DNA of 64,000 bases, taken from positions 17,112,001-17,176,000 of the forward strand of contig CM060734.1 in assembly GCA_030704615.1 (NCBI GenBank). Direction: 5' to 3'. Of the stretch, positions 55,850 through 64,000 are shown one piece after another. Source of the stretch: Takakia lepidozioides (lineage: Eukaryota > Streptophyta > Takakiopsida > Takakiales > Takakiaceae). The translations under genes and the position numbers were made by a program. Position 1 is the first letter of the stretch. Each line of letters begins with the position of its first letter. The notes beneath the pieces are model-generated. The model had not been told where the DNA came from, did no database searches, and saw nothing but the letters and a program-made list of their open reading frames with translations.

Positions 55850-56265
55850 GGATGAATGATATGGATGAGGAGCAACATTCATGAGGACTTAAAACGGCTC
55901 ATGTACCAAACTTAAGTTGGTCATGTCCCAGGATGGAAGATGGATGAAAATTATGGAGGGATAAAAGTTACAGATGGATGAAATCAACGGATGGATGAGA
56001 GATTACCGGCTGGATGACAAAAATAAAATGGATGACAATGACAACAGATGGATGATAAACACGTGGCTTGATCTAGTCCGTTCAGATGGAGAGGACAAAT
56101 CTAACGGATTAAAATAAAAAGATTCTATACTATATTAATGGACACTCTAAGAATAATTAGTTAAATATTTTAACTAGGTGTCGGTGCTTAAATTCACCTA
56201 ACCTACATCATTGGTGCTTTATTTATTTATTTAAAACGGATGGATGACATCCGTCAAAATAGTTG
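55850..56265 (+). repeat. GGATGA-motif cluster, unit B end
   Basis: Matches 49,510-49,925 closely (ggatgaaaattatggaggga, ggatgagagattacc.g, cacgtggcttgatctagtcc). Similarity ends at about 56,265, giving a sharp boundary. Confidence 0.9.
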
Positions 56266-57305
56266 TCAAGTTATTTTACCACTAGTGTGAAACTAGCTAG
56301 GAAATAGCTAGCTTTTACATATTGACATCTGGGATTGGCCCAAGTGTCAATCCAGGGGTCAAGGCAGATTTAGGCCCTGGAGTGGTTATCTTCACGGCAA
56401 GCGTGAGAGGCTCATCTTTCTCGAGTTGAGCCTCACCGCGCCTAGCTATGGCGCCGTGGTGTGGATTCCCCATGGCGTGGGGTGCACTTGGCTTGACTTG
56501 TATTTGAGTGATGAGTTTATATATGCATGAGTTTAAGCTTCAGTTTTGTGAGCTTGCATGAGCTTGTGCTTGTATTCTTCTTCTTTATCACTCGAGAAAA
56601 ATGAGCTCGTATCTGTAAGTGCCAGATACGAGTTAGTTGTAGCACTTGTGGTTTTTGCTTGAGAATGAGAGAAACCAGGTTGTTATGCAAGGAGCACCGT
56701 GGAGCTCTTGGTTGTTAGACGCGGAGGCGATGTGGGTTACGAGGTAGTAGACCTTGACATTCGATCTTCAGCTTCAGAGATGAAAGCACCATGCTGCAGG
56801 TAATTCCAGAGCACCTTGATGGTTTCAGATTGTGTACATGCATGAGCAAGCACGATTGGGAAGAGGACCAGTCAAGAGCAGGTTAGAGTGGCTTTGGTAG
56901 CAAAGCTGAGAACTGGACTTGGGAATGCGAGCTTTCATTGTGTGAAAGATTGCAAGACCAAGCGAAAGGGCTGATTTGGCTTGGGGCAAATCAGTGCACT
57001 TTGTGGAGTATGTTGAGATTGGGTTTCAATCTCGAGCTTCAGCACTGAGAGGGCTCTTGTCATGGCAAGAGCAGGGCTGGAACAGGAGCTAAGAGGTGTG
57101 GCAAGGCCATGGAATGTGCACCTAGGGTTTCAGAGCTTGGAAGAAGAGCTCTTGCACCACAAGAGGAGTGTCTTGTGGCTGGAAATGTAAGCCTTAGGGT
57201 TTCAGGAGCTTGGCAAAGGCTGTGGAGTGCTTAGTCTTGTCTTAGAGAGCATCAAGGAACCAAGGAGCCAAGATAGGGGGCTGATACCTCTTGTGTGAAG
57301 AGGTT
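56266..57305. other. No recognisable gene
   Basis: Non-repetitive, GT-rich with 'gagcttg' and 'ttgtgg' phrases, no coding motif. It could be leader sequence of the gag-protease element downstream. Confidence 0.4.
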
Positions 57306-57680
57306 GCATGTGTGGAGCATGTATTCAACTCATTGAAGCTTCCATCTTCAAGCTTGGAGGGCAAACAAGGAAGAGGGAAGGGCTAACTTCCCTTGTGTGA
57401 GGGCAATGCATGTGTGGAGTATGCTTTCAGCTTGTTGAAGGCTTGTACTTTCAGGTTTGGGAGTGCAAGAAATGAAGGAAGGGGCTAGTTCCCCTGTAGG
57501 GCATGTGTGGAGCATGCTTTCAGCCTGCTGAAGCTTGTATTTTCAGGTTTGTGGGTGCAAGAAATGAAGCAAAGGAGCTGATTCTCTTATGGTGAGAGTG
57601 GGGCATGTGTGGAGCATGCCTTCAGCCCATTGAGGCTCTTGTTTTCAAGCTCTAGAGAGCTAGAACGGAAGGGCTAGGGC
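57306..57680 (+). repeat. ~100-bp degenerate tandem repeat, four copies
   Basis: gcatgtgtggagcatg..ttcagc..gttgaagctt...ttcaggtt starts at 57,306, 57,408, 57,501 and 57,603. Periods are 102, 93 and 102 bp. Confidence 0.85.
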
Positions 57681-58099
57681 TGGTTTCCACTTGGGGTGAA
57701 ATAAAAGCACTTGTAGGGCCTATGTGAGTTGGGGTTTCAACTTCAAGCTTGAAGGAGCACAACTCTTGAAGCAACAGGTGCAGGGGCTGGATTAGGTGCG
57801 AAGGGCATGCTATGGTCAAGAAAACACGTGTAAGGGCTGGAAGTCAGCCATGTTTGGTTAGTCGCCATAGGGATCAATGGCGCTGTTTTGTGAGTTAAAA
57901 GGAAGCTTGTGCACTTAGTTTCAAACACCTTCTTTTGGAATTAGAGCTACTATTGGTGGTGTGTGGGGGCCATAAAGAGCAAGAATACCTTGTTGATTTC
58001 CTCACAGCCGCCATAGCTCGGTGCAAAGAAGCCTAGAGTCCAAGAGACACAAACCCTAGCTTGGCGTGGCTAAACCCCTTGGAGAATGGCTAAACTGCC

Positions 58100-58545
58100 A
58101 TGAGTGGCCATGGATGGGGCTGTGACAGGTTGTGATGGGCTGTGAGGGGCTTTGACAGGCTGTGGCGGGCTGTGACAGGCTATGCCCTGTGGCCTGTGGG
58201 GCTGTGATGGGCTGTGAGGGGCTGTGGCGGGCTGTGATGGGTTGTGCCCTGTGGCCTATGGGGCTGTGATCCTATGACTTGTGTAGGGCTGTGACAGGCT
58301 GTGACCTGTGGCCTGTGGGGCTGTGACGGACTGTGACAGGCTGTGGGGCTGTGATCTTGTGACCTGTGTAGGGTTGTGACAGGCTGTGACCTGTGGCATT
58401 TGGGGCTATGATGGGTTGTGGGGCTGTGACGGCTGTGACCAATGATCTGTGTGGGCCTGTGCTGGTCTGTGGTGGCCCGTGTTGACCTGTGGACGGCTTG
58501 TGCTGACTCGTGGAGGCACTGGTGGATTGCCTAAGGACTGACATG
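58100..58545 (+). repeat. GGGCTGTGA minisatellite
   Basis: Short units gggctgtga(t/c)(a)ggctgtg.. repeat dozens of times with variants (ggcctgtgg, gacctgtg). No coding signal. A minus-strand frame (58,272-58,544) across it is low-complexity Thr/His/Pro/Gln sequence. Confidence 0.93.
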
Positions 58546-59196
58546 TGGTCTTGAAGGCCGAATTTTGACGCTCGTGGAGGGCGGTTTGAGGAGTATCTTC
58601 ATGATATTCCCATGGCCATGCAAATGAGGGAAGAGAGGAGAGGAAGAGTGTTAGGATGAGGGCTTGCTGGGGTTAGGCATTGCTTTAGCTTCTCTTCCTC
58701 GTAGTTTCCACCCTCTCATTAGGCCAAGACCTTTCCGTAGGTGGAGGCAAGAGTCAGTCCGGGTTTGGGCTGGGGTGTCCTTGCAGGAGCAACACCGTGG
58801 AGTTGTTTTTGATGTGGGGGAGTTGTCGTTCTGATTTTTTGTGTTTGGATCCCCTCCATACCTGCATGCTTGACTGTGCGTCACGTTAGTTTTGTGTGGG
58901 CGCTTGTTTTTATAGGTGATTGGTCCGGATTTGATCACCGACCAGTCCTAGAGCATGCTATCGATGGTGAGGCTGGGGTGATGACCAGTCAGACCATCAT
59001 TGTTTCTCCTGTGGTGAGGTTGGAGGTGAGGACCAGCCAACCATAGGAGTGCTTGCGGTGGATGCAGGTGCAGGTGTAGGCTATGTTAGGAACCTAGTAT
59101 TCCAAACCATAAGCCGCAACAGGTTCTCTACCCGGTTACCTTGTGGAGAGGGGGTTAGGGACATGTTCATGACCGGTTGAGTGACAGTTTGTCAAC
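58546..59196. other. No gene; leader before the gag-like frame
   Basis: No repeat or motif that I can support. It directly precedes the start codon at 59,197. Confidence 0.35.
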
Positions 59197-61707
59197 ATGG
59201 AGGTGCCACTAGTTGCTAGGGACAGTGCCGGCTCGAGCACTAGCGATACTAGTGGGTACACGAGACGAGGTGTGTGGTTTAGGCCACCTTCACCTCCTGT
59301 GTCTTCTACGGAAGGTTCTGATTCGGATTGTGAATCAGGAGGACTCACATCGGCGGTGCAAGTTGTTTCCTTGCCATTGTTGTGGGACACAATGGAGGAG
59401 ATGTATGGAGCTACCAAGGGGCCACGAAGGTACTCTGGGTTGGTGGGCACCATCGAGTTGGATGATTTTATCCAAGAGTTTGATAGTTGGTGTGATTTGT
59501 AGCAAATGCGCAATCCACAACTATTTACGTCTTTCATGGCATGGAAGGGGCTGTTTCAGCACCTTGAGGGGCCGCCTATGGATGATTACCATGAGTTCAG
59601 GCGGGGGCATAAGGTTGAGATCGAGGAGTGGAGGATGTACTGGTCACCTGACTATGTCTCCATCACTAGGGGCACTAGAGCCACGAGGGCAGTGGCTACA
59701 CCTGCCGTTGCACCGGCAGCTTCAGCAAGCAGCAGTGGGACTAGTGGGACTGGTGGTACCGTAGCTACGACGTCCACCCAAGCCACTACCACACCAGCAC
59801 CAGTACCCGTGCCTGCCTTCAACCCTGTTGTGGAGTTCTTCGAAGAGTTGAGAGGGAACTACCAAGGGGTGAGGACAGAGAAGTTGCGGAGCTTGCAAGA
59901 GTTCTAATGGAAGCCTACTAAGAGCTTGAGGGAGGCTTTCACTCGCATGAGGCGCTTGATAAATGTAGCCCAAGGGGTTACGGAAGCTCAGGCAGTCCAA
60001 TTCTGGTATGAGATATTGGACAAAGAGCTGAGGAGAAGGGTGCGGGATGCAACTCTCCTACAAGCGGCCCAACCCACTTTAGCAAATGTGTTTTTGTTGG
60101 CAGAGCGGATAGAGCTCAACATGGTGGAGGAACGAGTGGTCATGGTGGGATTTGCTAAGGAGACACCATGGGGTAGTGGTGCTCCTAGCCAACCACTACC
60201 TCAACGTGCTCAAGACAACAAGGGGGCCCAGGTGAAGCCCAGGGAAGGACAGAGAGGACCTCAGATGCAGAGGTCTCTCCCTTTATTTGCAGGCCAACAA
60301 CGGGCAGAGGTGGTGTGTTGGACATGTGGAGGACCCCATGGCAAGAAAGATTGTCCAGAGGGAGGCAAAGGGCCGGCATATGCACAGCCTGCACAGTTGC
60401 AGTGTGGGCATTGTGGCAAGCACGGGCATGAAAAGGCCCAGTGTTATGGTTTGCATCTTGAGTTGCGCCCAGGCCAGTTCCAAGGGAACAATGGTGGCTG
60501 GGGGCGAGGTGGGGCAGCCCAGAGAGGACGAGGTGGCCAGGCACGAGGTGCAGGCCAAGGGCAAGCTCAACATGGTCAAGGACGTGGAGGTCAGGGTGTT
60601 GACCAAGGCATGGCCAACCGGTTTTAGCAGCTAGAGCAGAGGCTCGCTGCCATGGCTACAACTCAGGTGGTACCGGCTCCAAGGCCGGATGGTCCACCTC
60701 CTTCTCCTGAGGGAGGAGATATGGGAGGCATAGGATTCATGTGCGGAGCAGCACTACCACTAGTGCAGGTGGAATCTGCTGCAGCCGTGACTTGAGGAGC
60801 AGCATGAGTTCTTGAGCCACGAGGTGCGGAGGTGGAGTTGGATCCACAGCGTGGGGAGGCATGCCGTCAGGCTAGGCTGCCTCAATCATTCATATTGGCG
60901 GAGACAGTGTCGACGTCATCCATGGTACCTAGTTTTCGCCCGACTGCTACCGAGGCGGAGATTACTATGTCATTAGGGAGAGCCACACGAGCAGCACTAC
61001 TACCTGCTGCCAAGGCTACGATAGCTAGTGTGCTGTTGGGGGCGGCCACATTTGTGTGTCAGGCTCCATTGTTCTCGGCTACCATGATTGCGACGCCGGG
61101 AGTAAGACCAGCTGAGGTGTTCAGACTGGCAGCTACACTCTGTGAGAGTGGGGAGGTTACTTCATCTTCTGCGGAGATAGTGGGAGGTGTAGTGCCGGAG
61201 GGATCCTCGGATTTGAGGGTCAAGACTGCCACGGCAGTGCCATGGCAAGCTGCAGCTGCCAGGTTGATGGAGCTGCCAGCTAGGCCAACCATTGAGCGCG
61301 CCATGGTGACACCTGGAGTTGTCATGTTAGACAACTAGGATGACATTTTCTGTTTGAGTGGACCGGCAGGCAAGAGGTACCGGCCACTGCGGGTCTTATT
61401 GGACTTGGGAGCTCAACCATTGATGCTGGGCAGAGCTGCTATTGCAGGCTTGGGCCTCACGGAGGCGGATATGGAGCCTTGTCCTTTCCAGATACAGACG
61501 TCTCTGGGAGGATCGGAGCAGGCTCGGGGCATGACACGGCGTTAGTTTGCTATCAGACTACGGTCGGATCACCCTACAGATGGCTCAGTGATGCGAGCCA
61601 AGGCCGTTGTGACAGACGCGGTCTCGTACGATGTCCTGGTTGGTGGGGCAGTGTTGTACCCTATGGGCTTCACCCTGGATTTTTGGGAGGAGTCAGCTTC
61701 CTATTGA
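59197..61707 (+). pseudogene. Gag-protease remnant of a Gypsy-type retroelement, one frame with nonsense codons
   Basis: One reading frame of about 835 codons continues from 59,197. N-terminal part: Ser/Thr-rich then WDTMEEMYGATKGPRRYSGL. Capsid-like region: SLREAFTRMRRLINVAQGVT, EAQAVQFWYEILDKELRRRV. Two CCHC knuckles: CWTCGGPHGKKDC and CGHCGKHGHEKAQC (60,320-60,465), then Gly/Gln/Arg-rich repeats. Near the end an aspartic-protease-like segment appears (RVLLDLGAQPLML, with Leu at the usual Ser/Thr), then VTDAVSYDVLVGGAVLYPMG. Stops at about 59,500 (TAG), 59,905 (TAA), 60,625 (TAG), 60,793 and 60,805 (TGA), 61,336 and 61,543 (TAG) and about 61,703 (TGA). No frameshift was needed. The RT and everything after is missing, apparently cut by the insertion at 61,883. 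Confidence 0.85.
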
Positions 61708-61882
61708 GGGCCGGCATGTGCAGCTCCCTCTGGCGTTCATAGGAGAAGTTGCGGTTGCCCAGCGGGGCAAGATGCCGACACTAGCAGCATTCACAGCTGC
61801 AGTGACTTGGCCTGGAGAGTTGCTAGAGGGAAACGCTCATTCAGAGGATGACACACCTCCAGGAGAACAAGATGACATGTAT
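61708..61882 (+). other. Tail of the gag-protease element up to the insertion
   Basis: Continues the element but without recognisable domain. The bases directly before the inserted LTR read TGTAT (61,878-61,882); the matching target duplication would lie beyond the window. Confidence 0.5.
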
Positions 61883-62609
61883 TGTCGCGCACCTCACTTC
61901 GGTAAGCTCCCCCCTCAAGTCATAGTTACTCGCTTGATGCGCGCGCCTAACTCCCAACCTGGCCGCCGGGCCAACTTGGAGCTTCGGCTGCTCACCGGGA
62001 CATAACGGTCCCCCCCCTTGATCTCCCAAAGAACCCTCCAACGATTTAGAACCAGCGGAATTCCCTTTGGTAGTTGGCAGTCCGGAACAGCTCCCCACTC
62101 TTTGGTCGCTTTCCGGCTCGCTCGCTTACTCACTAGTTTTTGGTCACCGACGGGCTTGCACCGTTCTCGGGGTTACTACTCCCTATATATACTTCTGTAG
62201 CTGTCCGCGAGGGTTTCACAAACATCCATGCCATTTTATGGCGAACCACCACGAACACCCTCGACTCCCGGTGATGAGTCGCGGTGAGTCTTGGCCCACT
62301 CACCACGGCCCCTATGGACCGTGATGAGTCCCAAGACTCCCCACGATTCCCACCACGAGGTCTCCGCCCCAGGGTGAGTCCTATGCCACCCCCACTAAGT
62401 CCCGCTAAGCTACCACCACCCCTTGTGGAGCCACCCCCACCGCAACCCGGTGTGTGGGGCTCCACCTAGTGAGCACCTCCGCCTCCTTGAGTGCTTTGGG
62501 CACTCAAGGGTGCTTCAGCCCCCCATACCTATCGCTGCCACTGCCCCCACCACAGGGGCAACCCCTCTTGTGTCCCAACCCCCTGCCCTCAAGGCAAAGG
62601 GCCGCGACA
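61883..62609 (-). repeat. 3' LTR of the second chromovirus
   Basis: Runs (minus strand) TGTCGCGG... to ...CGCGACA, 727 bp. The TATA box is at 62,184-62,191. Differs from the 25/31 kb LTRs by scattered substitutions and C-runs. Confidence 0.94.
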
Positions 62610-63509
62610 CACACCCCTACCAACAGGGAGTCGATGTCCTCATCGGCTTGTACATTTTGTGGAAACAAACATCCAAGTTGTGGCGTCCCACATCAAGGAG
62701 TTTGTTTCCGTACCATGGAGTCCCATGACAAAGAACCAAACCCCACACTTGACTCTACTCTCCACTAGCTAGTTCGGCCGACTTCCTCCAAGTCCCGGCC
62801 AAGGGTGGAGCCTCTCAAGCTCCTCCCAGTGCACTCTTCTTGGCCTACTTCAAGGCCAAGGAACGATCCTCCCCGAGGATCGAATCGCCTTACTGCAACA
62901 ACATTGCTTGCGACCGCTCATGATGCCGCTTTTGGCATCACATTGAGCAAGGGTTCACCTCGAACCCTCTTTGACTAGGAAGATAACCTTGAACCAACCG
63001 CGCGCCCCAATCACTACAATTGGGTCCGCCTTGGAATGCTGGCCTGAGGTACGGGAACACGCCAAAGCCGCCTTCGTCCCGAGGCTACACGATTATAGTA
63101 CGTGAACGGAAGCATGTAGCTTCCGCGTTAGCCCGCACTACAAAGCAACCCCCTCGGTAGCGCAGTTATAGTATGCGCACGCGCCAGGTGCGCACTAGCA
63201 CGTGAACTCCTAAAGAAGGCGCAAGTTTCCTTGCCCCTTTGGATGGAAGTCACCCAATTTTGGCATTGCGCAAACACACGATTAACCCAATTTACCTCTC
63301 CCACTTTTGTAAGCTAGCTTGCATTCTACACACTAGCCAACCACACCATGCAACACCATTCCAAACAAAATAAGACGCACAATATTTGGAACCCATTTCC
63401 TTTATAACAAATTTTTGTACAATACAAGTTTTTGCAATCGGATTCCTAAGCTAGCTAAGTCGGGCTAAGCATGCATTTCCTCCCCCACGCTCCAAGGTTG
63501 ATGTCCCCA
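62610..63509 (-). other. 3' non-coding region of the second chromovirus
   Basis: Reverse-complement match to 30,636-31,542. A purine tract (RC of ccccta.c near 62,612-62,618) is adjacent to the LTR. No coding signal. Confidence 0.8.
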
Positions 63510-64000
63510 TCAACGCTTCTTCCGTTTTTGAGGTCGCCCTTCGAAAACTGCAACCGCCTCGGATGCGTTTCCCATTTCTAAGGCACGCACCCAAGATGCC
63601 TCCACATGATGATAGCCCTTCCATTTGACGAGATACTCCGTTTCTCGGTTCTTGAACCTCCTCGACTTAAGTATTGCCTCCACCTCATACTGAGGTTCAT
63701 TTTCATGATCCAACAGCACAGGTGGCGGACGCAACACTTGATGCCGATTCGGACACGCTTCATCTTTGAAGTAAGGCTTCAAAAGGGAGACGTGGAATAC
63801 TGGATGCACCTTGTTGTTTGCCGGCAGCTCCAATTCATACACATCCTCATTCATAACCTTCCGGATGCGAAATGGTCCCGCATATGGAGGTATGAACTTT
63901 GGACTCACTTCCGGAGGTAGTCGGAAATTCTTGATGTTCAACCAGACCTCCGTGCCTGCCTCAAACTTCACTTCCCTCCGCTTCCGATTCGCCTGCCTTT
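63510..64000 (-). CDS. Integrase C-terminal region with intact chromodomain, partial
   Basis: The frame is open to the window edge (VKFEAGTEVWLNIKNF ... PPYAGPFRIRKV, GPY/F module). It continues without interruption through HPVFHVSLLKPYF, VEAILKSRRFKNRETEYLVK, WKGYHHVEASWV and a basic tail to the stop at 63,510. The same protein region at 30.1-30.6 kb is frameshifted at a T-run. This copy keeps the chromodomain intact, so the second element is better preserved in this part. The catalytic domains lie beyond the window. Chromodomains guide integration of this class. Confidence 0.93.
   Translation of the reverse strand, partial: RQANRKRREVKFEAGTEVWLNIKNFRLPPEVSPKFIPPYAGPFRIRKVMNEDVYELELPANNKVHPVFHVSLLKPYFKDEACPNRHQVLRPPPVLLDHENEPQYEVEAILKSRRFKNRETEYLVKWKGYHHVEASWVRALEMGNASEAVAVFEGRPQKRKKR

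Larger units (their letters stand above)
52951..56265 (+). mobile_element. Unit B: second hairpin-headed, F-box-carrying unit (bounds approximate)
   Basis: Same order as unit A: hairpin block (52,982-53,032), CATCC/GGATGA motifs (53,155-53,610), a segment resembling 47,330-47,450 near 54,205-54,310, the F-box fragment (55,058 on), GGATGA cluster (55,850-56,262). It lacks the 340-bp repeat present in unit A just before the F-box. Similarity breaks at about 56,265 ('aaaatagttg'). Confidence 0.5.
61883..64000 (-). mobile_element. Second chromovirus of the same family, minus strand, truncated by window end
   Basis: The 3' LTR is 61,883-62,609, with ends TGTCGCG/CGCGACA. Its 3' non-coding region (62,610-63,509) and chromodomain frame (63,510 on) lie to the right, so the element reads from beyond 64,000 back to 61,883. 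It is inserted into the gag-protease element at 59.2-61.9 kb. The organisation matches the + strand element at 25-32 kb part by part. Confidence 0.94.

Noticed and set aside
58272-58544. 90-codon minus-strand frame
   Set aside because: Thr/His/Pro/Gln low-complexity translation of the GGGCTGTGA minisatellite.

Overview
This window looks like nuclear DNA from a streptophyte plant (land plant or charophyte alga) with a large, repeat-rich genome. It holds one intron-containing host gene in about 64 kb. The rest is layered transposable elements typical of plants: chromodomain Ty3/Gypsy elements with a plant initiator-Met tRNA primer site, a hAT element and a LINE. There is no bacterial signature (no operons, no ribosome-binding sites). 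I cannot name the species from the sequence alone.

Host gene: an eight-exon gene on the + strand, 36,193-41,278, reads through in consistent phase to an 876-residue protein. It has a proline/glutamine-rich N-terminus, an RRM, an Arg/Glu/Asp-rich coiled region and a C-terminal PWI domain, the architecture of splicing factor RBM25. It is the only confidently intact cellular gene here.

Left arm (1-25 kb): GGGGTTACA-type low-copy repeats carrying a tRNA-like SINE (about 1.5 kb); a decayed Gypsy RT (2.55-3.59 kb) and an inverted partner of its upstream region (8.15-8.39 kb); a decayed transposase-like stretch ending in a SWIM-like zinc motif (8.7-10.0 kb) that runs directly into a ~120-bp tandem array with higher-order units (10.0-12.2 kb); then a hAT-type DNA transposon (about 12.5-18.3 kb). 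The hAT transposase remnant (minus strand, one frame, six internal stops) lies between two large arrays of GCGACCGCC palindromes. From 18.9 to 23.4 kb are decayed minus-strand reading frames of unknown function.

Middle: a complete but mutated chromovirus (Ty3/Gypsy) at 25,339-32,254 with two LTRs, a CACAG target-site duplication, a tRNA-iMet primer site, gag, protease, RT, RNase H, integrase and chromodomain. A truncated LTR of the same family (minus) sits at 33.6-34.1 kb and a tRNA-like SINE at 34.2 kb.

Right arm (41-64 kb): a 5'-truncated LINE in opposite orientation just past the RBM25 stop; then two related units (46.44-49.93 kb and 52.95-56.27 kb), each beginning with a conserved two-way hairpin and ending with a captured F-box/kelch gene fragment followed by GGATGA-motif clusters. 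Between them lie a Gypsy-like gag with three CCHC knuckles and an unusual YIDD reverse transcriptase. Next come G-rich minisatellites and a gag-protease remnant (59.2-61.7 kb) in one frame broken only by stop codons. It is interrupted at 61,883 by a minus-strand chromovirus of the 25-32 kb family that runs off the window.

A recurring theme is decay by nonsense change: nearly every internal stop in the hAT and gag-protease remnants is one C-to-T step from CAG, CAA or CGA, consistent with deamination of methylated cytosines in silenced elements. The most unusual structures are the palindrome arrays of the hAT element, the SWIM-tailed tandem array, the paired F-box-carrying units with their alternative hairpin, and the unclassified RT.
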